The notes beneath the pieces are model-generated. The model did not search any database. It was given only the letters and a program-made list of their open reading frames with translations, and was not told the DNA's origin. Below, in pieces: positions 23,233 through 34,276 of a stretch of DNA of 64,000 nt. Source of the DNA: Bursaphelenchus xylophilus (lineage: Eukaryota; Nematoda; Chromadorea; Rhabditida; Aphelenchoididae). The position numbers and the translations under genes were made by a program. Position 1 is the stretch's first letter. Each line of letters begins with the position of its first letter. The stretch is taken from NCBI GenBank assembly GCA_904066235.2, contig CAJFCV020000002.1:124001-188000 (forward strand), given 5' to 3'.

Positions 23233-23849
23233 GGGGCACGACTTTTTAAACTTTTTTAAAATGTTTCTAGGGCAGAATTTTACGCTGAACAACATATGTA
23301 AAAATCAGCTGCGGGTTTTCAGAAACAATTTTTTTACGGCCGATTTTGTGCGGCCGAACCTATATTGCGGTATGTTACAGTAACCTGAGTGCCAAAATTT
23401 TGTATTCACTTTGACGAGCATGTGCTAAAACATAAGTATTCTTAATTTCAACTATTTACGATGCGTAGTTTTGGAGTAATAGTCGATTACTGTAAAAACA
23501 TTAAATTGTAAATTACAGTAGGTTAATGGGAGAATTAGACAAAAATATTTCAGTCATATGTTTATTGGAAGCCTACGGTCATTTTAAAACAAAAAACTCA
23601 AAATCGATTTTTTTCTATGTCCACGGCTAATTCAGTGACTCAGAAATCGTGTTTTAAGTGGGACTTTATAGAGACTTGACACATTTTAAACATGTGGTAA
23701 AATGGATAAATTTCCGACTCCTAGACGACCTTTAATTTGAAAATTCCATCTTGAGTTTACAGTGTCGTGGGTAACGTTTATGCAAAAAAATTAAATTTTT
23801 CAGTGAAGAATGCGAAAGGTCAATGTCGAAAACCATCGACAAAACTCAT

Positions 23850-24232
23850 AACAGTGACGGACCTGATCCAGTGGCAAAAAACCTATCATTTTGCATTCAG
23901 GAAGCATCAAAAATGTGGCAAAATGCTTCCCTCTCCAAGTGAAAAAATTTCGTTTTAAAGGGCGCTCACAAAAAGAGCAGGCGCGCTTTTGAAATCGGAG
24001 TTTTTTTTCACTTGGAGAGCGAAGCATTTTGCCACATTTTTGATACTTCCTGAATGCCAAATGGTAGGTTTTTTGGCACTAGATCAGTCGCCCGATTCGC
24101 CAATCAAAAAGAAGAGGGATCACTCAAGTTACCACTCCTCTTTTTCTCTGCTCTCTCCTCCTTTTGTGTGATGCCGCTAACTCAAGTTAGTGGCCTTTTG
24201 TACGTGAAACATCCCCCAGGTCCCCCACTGTA
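23850..24232. repeat. Family-1 inverted-repeat element, copy 3 (with insertion)
   Basis: Starts ACAGTGACGGACCTGATCCA and ends CCCCCACTGTA. Roughly 120 bp of unrelated sequence (about 24085-24205) interrupts the right terminal repeat. Confidence 0.75.
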
Positions 24233-26410
24233 AGCACACATCCTAGAACTTTTTTGGAAACTACCAAAACAATAACACATTTTGCTTTTTTGATCTTTAA
24301 AACCTACTCATCTGAGCAACCACCCTATATAGAGAAACATTTTTGTTATTTTACGGCAGTTCCCCATCAAAACACGCCAATTATATTTTTTATATTTTTT
24401 TCGTTAAAAATAGGAGATTACCGAAGAATAATCGTATTCTTTCCTCGGACGGATCAACTAAAATCGGACTTGAAGGTTAGCGGGGGGAAGACGATTTTAC
24501 GGATTTGACGCTAGCTTCGGAGATTTGAAATGTTTTGGCGTTCCAGGGGGTTGGAGGGAGCGACAGGTCTTAAAGGTTGACGGAGGCTTTGCATTGATGT
24601 TTTAGAGAACTTTAGAAGTGCAAAAAAAGCAATCTTTTTGTCTGATCCCACGCTGAATGTTACTACTAAAATCGTTTTCACCTACTTATCTTCCGATCCT
24701 CTTAATTTTACGTGCTCTCTTGTTGCAGGATCATTTATCATCGCTACTGCGAACACTTAGCCTCCTCATTTATACAGCGTTGAGAAGTAAAGTTTATACA
24801 AAAAATTTGAAGACTATCTACAAGCAAATATTACATTTGTGGCATCCGGTAGGAAAATATTTTGAAATGAATTTCCAAATTTCCCATTTAACGTAGCCTT
24901 TTTCGCCCCGGGAATTTCGCAACTTCCGTTTTGCGATCAGTGAAACCCTTCTGATGACGTCTCATTAATTACCCAGCCGCTCTGGAAAACTTTTATTACA
25001 CCATCTTTTAAGGTTGCTAGATCAAAAAGTTTTTTTGCAACTTCTGAAATTCCCTTTGAAAACACTTGAATGAAGTCCTTGAAAAGTTACAAAATCATTT
25101 TTTGTTCATATTAGCCTCAATTTCCGTGTTTGGGTCTTGATTTGTATTTTCGTTCGGCAAGGAGGAGATGTTTTTGAAGATTCTTGCTTTTCCAAACTGC
25201 TCTTTATTTACGATGGTATCTTACAATGTTTTGGCGATTATTCGGAGATTATGAGCGAGTGCATGCGATCAGAAGAAAGGGTGCACGTAGGGCAATTAAG
25301 CGATTTGAGCTGGCGATGCTGAACGGTGGATAAAATGGGGAGGAACGGGGGTTTTTGGGGGGGAGATTTAGATGCTTCTTTGTTTGGTATGACAAGTTCC
25401 AGCGCTTGTTTTACCAAGAATTTAGCTTAGAAGATAGTCGCAACGTTTTTACATGAATTTTGAGGCTGGAGAAAGTGGGTAGGGGCCGGTTTGGCGCGCA
25501 TGCTTTTTTCCAAATTTCATCAAAATATAATATACCAGCAGCACCTCGACCATTTCTACCATAAGAAGAAATCATAAAAAATATGATTTGAACTGACGTA
25601 TAGTGAGGAATGAAGAATGCTTTAAGTTTTACAGAGCTCCAGTTGTTTTGCCGATTTCATTTCCGACAAGGTGAGGTTTATGGTTAACCTAGTTTTAGAC
25701 CTGGAAATTTTATTGTTTTTACCTTTGAAAATAGGTGATTTCAACAAAATTTTGAGTAGCTTTATAAGCATGTATATAGTTCACAACATATTTTACTTTT
25801 CTCTTATTTGAAACTTTAAGACAAGAGTTTACATTGCCAACCCAAATATTATGCTTCCAGCCCTCTTTGTTCGCTGTTTCATCCCAACAAAAGCGATTTC
25901 CCTCCTTGCCGGCGGATTAAACCGTCTCCTAAAATGGAGATTTGTATCGAATCCCCTTTGCGTCCATTCTCCAAGACTTAGCGACAAAAACGCGTCTTAA
26001 ACTTCGGCGGGTTGTAATCAAGGTCGTCGTAATCAGTGCACCGTCTCAGATCCCCTTTGATCCCTTCTTCGTTTTGGGGGATTTTGGAAGTTTGCGATCA
26101 TTTTTTGATGAAATATTCTTTTCACTAATTACAAAAGGCTTCAACGGCTTCGGACTAAAATTGCTCAAGTTTTACAGAGCTTTGGACAAATCCCATTAAA
26201 GGCATTGAGCTCTGACTGTTACAAGGTTGAATTCTGACCTAATTCCCCATTTTTCGTTATAATTTTGGAATTTACAGCTTCAGGAAACTCCTTTTCTCCG
26301 TGATTAATGGATATTTTGGCGGGTGTTGCGATTAGAGCACAAAATTTTTTGCTTCGCTTCGATTAGTTTTTGTATTTTTATTGTATTGTGATGCTTTTAG
26401 GTTGGGTGTA

Positions 26411-28683
26411 ATGATCACAGAGACAGAAGTGAGGCAACGGCAGCCAAAGACTGCGAACGTAGCGACAACTTCGAAGGAAAATGGAAACGTGACGTCGGTG
26501 GACTCTTCGGACAACGATTGGGAAATGGTCGGGGAATCAAAGTCTTTGAAGAGTGTAAGTTGAAAGGAATGGTATTATACAATAGTAAACAAATTCTGAA
26601 AGGAAAATATTTATTTAAAGATTATGATGGAAGGGTAACGGCGCTTTGATCTTTATAAGGTCTTGTCCAAATCTCCAAATTGAAGGATCGCATTTTCTAA
26701 AAAGGGAAGTTAGCAAGGCGTGGATATCCATATCTCTTTCAAGGCTTCTGAGTCGATCCTACACTTGTTATATAGACATGTTATTCACTGAAACTCTACT
26801 CTCGAGCTTGTCAACAAATGTACAAAAAATTTTTCCAACCTTAGAGGCTTTATTTATGAGCCAAATAAACTTACAGTGACGGACCGGATCCAATGGCAAA
26901 AAACGTATCATTTTGCATCCCTGAAGGGACCAAAATGTCTCCAAACCCTTCCCTTCTCTGAGCTAAAAAACCCCGCTTTGAAGAGCCCGCCTTGAAGGAA
27001 GGGGCGCGCTTTTCAAAGTGGAGTTTTTAGCTTACAATTAGAGAAGGAAAGGGTTTGAGTCATTTTTGTCCCTTCCGGGATGCAAAATGAGACGTTTTTT
27101 GCCATTGGATCAGGTCCCTCACTGTAATTTTTCCTGTCCCTTTTTGATTGTAATCACCCTCATCTTCGAAGTGCTAATTTTCTCCATTTCCAGTTCGAGG
27201 ACCACCTCCAAGATGCCGTCCACGACTCCGTCAAACAGGTCATTCCCTCCACATATATTCGAAAAACGGTTCCAAAGCGCTTCTTTCGCGGGTGTTGTAC
27301 GGGAATGGCAATCTTTTGGTTTGTAATCGGAGTCCTCGTCCTACGGAAAACAGAGCGCGCAACCACCGCGGTGCGGTATATCAAACAACACGGGCATACC
27401 GTCGGCTTGGATACCATTGAGAGGTCGCCGGAGTTTGCGGAATTAATTGAGACCTTGGACAAGGAGTTCACACGGCCTCCGGCAATATTTCTGTTGAATC
27501 AGTATGCGTTGAACATGACGTTCAACTTCTTATGCAACACCCAAGAATTCGAAGGCGCACATGATCGATTTATTTTTGTTACACTCGACTCTGTGGCCAG
27601 AGACACTTTGAAGGAGTATTGGCCAAATGTGAGGCAGTTTTACTGGCCAACGCCGAGTTTATATGTAAGTTTAGACTTTTGAATCTGCAGGAAAAAGAAG
27701 GGGAAGATCATAATTTAAAATTTTAGAAGCCTTTCTCCTTCGCTGAAGGACCCTACCAAACAATTTATCTTCTCCGTGCCAACATTGGAATCGCATTGCT
27801 GAAAAGAGGAAAGTCCTTTTGGATGATGCAGCAAGACACTTTCTGGAGAAGGAACTTGTTCGAACTCAACTTGGAGGATGATCATTCATTTGACGGACTG
27901 TTTGATCAAATTGGAAAGGACGAGTCAAGCCAACGGGCCGAGTGGGTTAATGGTAAGTTGAGGACATCCCGTTTGTGGAATAATAGGGGTTCCAAATTAT
28001 TGAATTCTGTTTCTGTCTTACATTCAGCCGTACATTTTCTTAACGTAATATTATATTTGACGTTTTCAGGAGCCAATTTCTTCATTCACGCGAACAACTA
28101 CACGCTGGAGTTCTTCGAAGCGATGGCTGGAAAGCTGGCTCATTGGTACGCACCTGACATGGGGATCATGATCCATCAATGCCATACGTGGGGAAGGCCG
28201 AAATGCCAATACATCTCACATAAGTAAGTAGTTTGTAAAATACGCCACCGTTCTCTCTGTTATTTCCGACTCTGATAGACTTTATTTAGCAAACTGGACA
28301 AAAAAAATTTATCAAATTTCAGAATCGGCCATAGTTGGGAATGGATGTACACCGACCAGAAAGACCCTCCATACATTCTTCAGCTCGACTGTGAGACGGA
28401 CGGAGGCTCGAAACTCCAACAATTGGCCCGTTTTGGCTTCTATTTTACCAAGCCCGATGGTCGGACTTGCAATCCGGAAGCGGTGCAGAAAGCGCGCGAA
28501 CGTATGGACCGAGGTGAGGTCAAAGTTGACGACGAGAAGAGCTGGCTGACCTTGAGCTGGGGCCGTTTTCAATTCCGGCTGTATTGGTGGTTGGTGGATC
28601 ACATGCTCATGACGCCCATTATCGGCCCAATGCTAAAGCCGTACCTCCCGTTGGTCGGATACATTCTCATGATCACCATGTAG
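26411..28683 (+). CDS. Type II membrane nucleotide-diphospho-sugar transferase-like protein
   Basis: Exons 26411-26554, 27194-27664, 27727-27952, 28070-28223 and 28323-28683, all in frame, 451 residues. A 75-residue cytosolic-type head (with SVDSSDNDWEMVG) precedes a membrane segment (GMAIFWFVIGVLVL), giving a Golgi-style type II layout. The lumenal part has family-typical stretches: AVRYIKQHGHTVGLD, AIFLLNQYALNMTFNF, YLLRANIGIALLKRGKSFW and MMQQDTFWRRN. The last occupies the place where related enzymes usually carry DxD; here it reads QQD, so metal or sugar-nucleotide binding may differ. A second hydrophobic stretch near the C-terminus could be another membrane contact. Donor and acceptor sugars cannot be inferred. 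Intron 1 contains a family-1 element. Confidence 0.75.
26872..27126. repeat. Family-1 inverted-repeat element, diverged copy 4
   Basis: TACAGTGACGGACCGGATCC at the left and GGATCAGGTCCCTCACTGTA at the right. The interior differs from other copies (a CCCTTCCCTTCTC core). It lies in intron 1 of the glycosyltransferase-like gene. Confidence 0.75.
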
Positions 28684-30073
28684 AATATCGAAAGCTTTCC
28701 ACACTCTTGTTGTTACTTCTGCTTCTCTCGCAATTCTCTTCAAAATGGTATTCAATTTTAAAACGAAATTTTAATTTTTCAAGCTTTTGCGTTTTTCTTT
28801 CAGTTTTACATTATAATCGAGTAATTCCCGATGATTACGATGTCATCTTGCTCATTCTCCCAAATTTAGCATTCTTTTCTGCAACACATTGTTCTCTGTG
28901 ATATTATTTATCAAATTTTTAAGCATTTCAAAGACTCGGGTCCATTAAATTTTCACAAATTGAGTTTATATTTCTTTGCGAAGGCAAAAACTTTTATTGT
29001 ACCCATTAAACTTTCATTTCGTTAATCTAAATAAACAATTTTTACAGTAATCGAGATAAAATATCTTACAAAACAGAAAGCCTCGAGTTTGATCCAAAAA
29101 ATTTATTTTTAAGTAGGGAAATTGTAACCAGTACGAAGAGAGAATAAATTTAATTTACAACAAAGTTAAAGATAAATAACTGTTTTCTTTTTGGGCAGAT
29201 TTCATTGAGTTCAAGGCACGGATTTTGATGACCAAAAGTGAAAATTTGAGAGAAAATATAAAACGAAATATAAATAAAAAAACTGTACAACAGTAAGAGT
29301 AAGACTTCATTGCTCCAGAGAATACCAAAAAATTGATAATTTACGGACTTTTTACAAAAATGAATTAAAAAAGAAAACTCAACGGGCAGCAAAATTTGGG
29401 CATAGTTCCACCCGGACAAGTCGATAAAAAAGTCGGAAAAGAAAGCAAGGAACCAAATTTGGTATCAAAACGTATCACAGACAAAACAACTGTTGGATTC
29501 GAATAGAAAACCTCTTCAAACCCAACAATCCTTTTACATCTCGGTGATACTTTTTTGAAACCAAATTAGGGATCCTTACTTTCTTTTTTGACCCTTTTAT
29601 CGACTACAAATGATCCGATAAATCTTAAATTTGGATCTGTCTCCAGTAGGACAACAACGGGTCCAATGCCTCAATTATGCTAAACACATACGGCTCCAGA
29701 AGGGAAAACCCACATAGGATCATCCCCAATATAAAAAGAATTTTAAACTTTACCCATTTGAAAACCTTTTTTGTCATTACAACACTATAAGTTTCGAGGG
29801 ACATTTTTTGGCGTTTTATGAGAGAAATAAATATCGAATATGGAAGCTGGAGAACCAAGAAGGTGCCTTTTACCTTCTTTTTACCGGTAAAATTTAAATC
29901 TTTACATCTTGACTAAAAAAAATAAAGAAAACCTCTCATTGTTCTCCAGTCCCAAGGATAAAGCCCATAGGTAATTTAAGTAAAAAGAAAAATAAGCTAA
30001 GACCGCTGAATACTATATTACACTACATTTTAAATGGTAACACGCACAACCCCACAAATACCACAACCTTCTT
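28684..30073. other. Convergent intergenic region, no supported gene
   Basis: Lies between the 3' ends of the glycosyltransferase-like gene and the minus-strand kinase gene. AT-rich, with no exon set or repeat recognised. Confidence 0.55.
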
Positions 30074-33000
30074 TCAGCAGATTGAGCACTGAGAAGTATC
30101 GAGATTCGAAGAAAGTCTTCGGATCGGGTTCTTCTTGGATTTGGTCGGGGATTTCTGAGGGCTTTTGGGACCACAAAACGTCACGGATTTTGATTTAAGA
30201 GGCATTTTGTATGGAGAATTTGGCTGAATTGGCTGTTCTTGTACCTGAAAGCACGTATAACATAACTCCACACAAAATACAGCAAATTTTGTCTAATCCA
30301 TCAAGCCCCTTGTAAAGCTCTTCTTCTTACCTCTTGATATCCTTTATCCACTTCATCAGACTCTTCAATATTCGAAATTCTTTCGCTGAGATCCATTTTA
30401 TATTCATTTAGGCCGTTTTCCCTCGATCCATAGACCGAATCATCCGACTGTGTGTCCGTTAAGGCTTCATTATCCCTAGCCGCTTGCTCAATGTCCAAAA
30501 GGAAGAGGTCTTTGTTAATCGAATCGTCCGAGGCGCTAATATTCACATCGTTTACAGATTGAAGATGACTCGATTTTGAAGTGGACTTGGTAAATTTCAT
30601 GTCGTAATCTCTGAAAACGATCACACGTTATATCAGACTTCATTTACCATTAAAAATCAAAGAACACTCATCAAAACTCGGAAAAATTACAAAAATTTCC
30701 TACAACAATATAAATAGCCCAAACCCTTACCTAAAAGTCATCGTAATTCTTCCTTGCAGCTCTCTCTGTTCCCCTAACCCGAGAGTAAACGACCGTTTTG
30801 ACACTTTCAACAGTGGCGGACTTCTATTACACTCCGTCGCTGGGGTGAATAAAAGTTGAGGCATAGATCTGCACCTCTTTATGCTGGTCTTTCTCGACGA
30901 TGGGGGTTTCTCATCCATTGATTCAGCATCCTCCGTCTCCAGTATTGGCTCATTCAGAGTTTTGTCCGCGGACTTTGCGCCGAATTTCGTCAGGAAGGCC
31001 AAATCTCCCGGTTTGATCTTTCTCATTGATCGATATCGGTCGTGTTTCGAGAAAGGGTTCATTGAGGATTCCTGAAAACAAATTTATACTTCATCTCAAA
31101 GCTTTTTCTAGAATCTCAGTAAACAAAAACAAATTTGTTGAACATAACTTTCATAAATCTCACATCTACCCTCAAGTACAACATCTTCTTACCTGATAGT
31201 CCGGATCCTCTTCCGCTACATGCTTGGCGAGCTGCCTCAGTCGTCTATCCAGATCCTCACTGGTCATGGGATTAATTTCATCAATCGGTGTCGGCGGATC
31301 CGTTTCCATTCCTCCAACGGAAACTGTAACACCTTCCGGGATCGAGTTCTCTTCGCACAAGAAACGTCTCGTCGAGAACATTGGGGTGACCACAGGGCGT
31401 ATCTCAGCGTCGGAATGGGAGCGGCCAATGCGGATTTGGTCGGCGGAATGGGCGGCAAAAGTGTCGGCGAGCTTTGGGAGATCAGTTCGGAGGATTTCTT
31501 TGAGACGACGGCTGAGTTCGTTGAATGAAGGGCGAGATTCGGAGTTCCACTGAAAGAAAGTGCCATAAAATGCAGCCCAGACAACACAGTTCACCAACAG
31601 AACACATTTTAACACCAAACAAATCGAAAATTTCCCACAAAATCAGGCAGAAATAAAAAATCCCGTTACAAATCGCTTTTCCTTGCTTTCAAGTTCAAGA
31701 AACTCTAGATAAACGCTGTTCTCACTTACCAAACAACATAAAAATGCAGTTTTCAGGAGACTCAATGGGGTGTCGGAGGGGCAATGAGCAGTAAAACGGA
31801 CATAATCCAAGCCAAACGAAGGGGTTCTATACAACCCAGCATCGTGATCCGCGTCCAAACGGGCAATCATCTGACAGCAAATGATGCCAAATGAGAAGAC
31901 ATCAGCCTGAAATGAGACGAAATAAAAAAATAGTTTAACAAGGAAAGTACTTCTATGGGGTGTGGAGTTACAGGTCGAGATATATATCAAAAAATTCGCA
32001 AAAATTTTCTGGTTCAGAATATATAAAAATTAGCTGCCTAATTTTGGTCTGATGACATGTTTTTGTCCTCAGAAGTTTTCTCGCGACACCATGCAAGTGT
32101 CTTTTTGACCGTGTTTTTACCAATAAAAAAATTTTGTTTTGTGCTAAAATAAATTCTGAGGCCTTGACAAGCCTTAAAATATCAAATTAGATTACAACTA
32201 CACCTTAGAAGTAGTTCCAATGTAAAAAATGGGTTCTAGTATGGCAAAACGAATCGAACCCGTTCCCTTCGGATTCCCAATCTAGCGCTCTAACCACTCG
32301 GCCACACCGCTCTCTTCCGAAGGAAGAGACCGAGCGCGCTTTTGTCGCCGCAGATTTTTTCCTCGAGAAAAACATTTATTGATAAAACTCGCTGATAGAC
32401 CAAAATTAGGCAGCTAATTTTTATATATTCTGAATCAGAAAATTTTTGCGAATTTTTTGATATATATCTCGACCTGCAACCCCACACCCCATAGAAGTAC
32501 TTTCCTTGTAAAAAAATTCAAACATTATATTGTACATGACAAAAAAAGGAAACCGCAAAAAAATACTCTTGCTAATATCTAGAATGCCTTTTAGAGGTCT
32601 GCCTTACCTTCTCATCATAAATTCGTTCCATGAGCATCTCCGGGGCCATCCAGTTTTGAGTTCCGACTTGTTGTTTCACTTCGCCTTTTTGTGGGATTTT
32701 ACAAGAGAGCCCAAAGTCTGCGACGATTGCCTTCGGATGGGAGCGGAATTGAGATTGCAAAAGAATATTCTGTAAAAAAATATTTGTAAAATCGGACATT
32801 ATTTTTTCGCATTTTTTGATTTTATTCAAAAATTTTTTGAAAAATGTCAAAAGATACCCAAAAATTGCCGAAACAAAATTTCGATATTTATCCATAACAT
32901 TACTCACCATACTGGTCAAATCCCTGTGCATAAATCCCTTCCGATGGACGAAATCCATGGCCGAGCAGATGTCTAGTGCAATATGGCATCGATAAAACCA

Positions 33001-34276
33001 ATCAAAGTCAATACTCGTGTTCAAAATCGTCTGCTGAAGACTTCCAGAGTCGCAAAAGTCAACCAGCAAATTCAACTTCCATTCCGAGTCGCATTGTTGG
33101 ACACAGATTCCTCTCGTCTTCAGAATATTCGGATGCCTCAGACTTCTGAGGACATAATACTCATCGGACACAATCTTCTTCGCCGTCACACTGCTCTGAG
33201 AGTTCGTTATGAGGGGTTCCTTCATCACCAGGACGGGAGTTGGCCCCGATTTCCCATCACTTTGACGTTTTTCTCGGACCTAGGTGATGAACAGTACAAT
33301 TTGATGTCAAAGCCTTACCTTATAAGCAACTCCAAAGAAACCGCGACCTAGCGTCTCCAGGATCTCAAAGTCCTCGACGTATTTCAGACATCCAACGGCA
33401 TTGAAGGATGCACCGACTCGCTTGGTCTTCTGTTTTAGTATAGGAGATGGGTGGGTTATTTGGCAAATATCTTCCTTCAAAGCTTGCGCTGAGGTTTCGG
33501 CTATCATTTGGGGGTTCATTGGGACAAGAGGGTCTTCACATCTGAAACAGAGAACTCATTAATTCAATATAATATCAAAAATTAAATACAAACAAAAAAG
33601 TCTGATTTATTGCCTAAAATAAGGTCAAAAAGGTAAATAAATAAAAATAATAATAGAAAAAAACTCTCTACCAAAACACCTAAAGCGAAGAAAACGTATA
33701 TCAACTTCTAGTCCCCGTAAAACAGATGAAATTCCATCGTAAACATTAAATAACTCCACTTTGTCACCTAAAACATCCATTTCCCGGTTATAAAAGCCAT
33801 GGGGCTATGATAATTCGGGGCGTTTCAAAGAATAAAGAACATTGTTCAAGTTCATAATCAAATTTCTGTTTTCGGAATAGAAAAAATCCGGACAAAAAGC
33901 GAAACGCGGGGCCCTTTGGGGACTCTCAAAGTGATAACACCCATAAGCCCTCGAGCATTCCAATAAAATTATTTCGTAGTTTAAGGTCGCCACGACCTGC
34001 ACAGACATTTAAAAAGTTCACTCTGCCACTTCAAATCGTATGGCAAAAAATCTTGGCAAAATTCGGCATCATTTATATTAAACTAGCCATCAAGAGCAAA
34101 GTCAGCGGGTATTGATCTTCATACCTATCATTTTGGAAAGAAAATGTCCTAAATCCCAAGGCAGTACAATAAAGCGATAAAAACTTACTTCTCCGGCGTC
34201 GCTGATTGCATTCGGAGCAAGCTTTCACACGTGATCGCTACCATGCCCGATAATCAAGGCATCGAACCGGCAGTAC
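30074..34276 (-). CDS. TESK/LIMK-family dual-specificity protein kinase
   Basis: Coding exons on the minus strand: 34244-34189, 33541-33319, 33279-32908, 32769-32608, 31906-31730, 31549-31193, 31071-30731, 30610-30331 and 30244-30074, all in phase, 712 residues. The start exon opens at an acceptor (34276), so a non-coding exon precedes it. Kinase motifs: glycine loop LGRGFFGVAYKV, VMKEPL with the catalytic Lys, HRDLTSMNILL, VADFGLS, GTQNWMAPE and ADVFSFGIICCQMIARLDAD, with FGLDYVRF. HRDLTS and the GTxxWMAPE region are typical of TESK/LIMK. No LIM or PDZ domain precedes the kinase, so TESK-like is preferred; such kinases phosphorylate cofilin and act on actin. A long Ser-rich tail follows, ending in CSIC. 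Confidence 0.85.
31938..32509. repeat. Family-5 foldback element with tRNA-like core
   Basis: Terminal inverted repeats 31938-32053 and 32397-32509 are about 95% complementary by eye (ACAAGGAAAGTACTTCTATG at the outer end, CTAATTTTGGTCT at the inner end). The spacer of about 340 bp contains a tRNA-like sequence. It lies within the kinase intron between the APE-motif exon and the ADVFSFG exon. Confidence 0.85.
32235..32312 (-). other. tRNA-like sequence inside family-5 element
   Basis: On the minus strand: A box TGGCCGAGTGG and B box GGTTCGATTCG at tRNA distance, with GCTAGATTGGGAATCC in the anticodon region. T-arm and acceptor pairing are poor, so a functional tRNA is unlikely. Confidence 0.45.

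Larger units (their letters stand above)
21659..23657. repeat. Large palindromic foldback element (about 2 kb)
   Basis: The arm 21659-22520 is an almost exact reverse complement of 22807-23657, with a unique spacer of about 286 bp. Divergence is concentrated at the outer ends. No transposase frame is present. Each arm holds a tRNA-like sequence. Confidence 0.9.
18586..26410. other. Gene-poor region rich in inverted-repeat elements
   Basis: Apart from two family-1 elements and the large palindrome, I find no set of exons with consistent splicing. Short open frames at 19101, 20443, 24254, 25137 and 25942 have no motif or splice support. The right part may contain non-coding 5' exons or promoter DNA of the glycosyltransferase gene at 26411, because a TTTTAG acceptor precedes its start codon. 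Confidence 0.5.

Noticed and set aside
22068..23259. Two identical 69-residue open frames, one on each strand
   Set aside because: They are the same DNA in the two palindrome arms, and part of the frame is an antisense reading of the tRNA-like sequence. Not evidence of a protein.
32235..32312. Functional tRNA gene
   Set aside because: Promoter boxes are present, but the acceptor and T stems do not pair properly and the sequence sits inside a mobile element.
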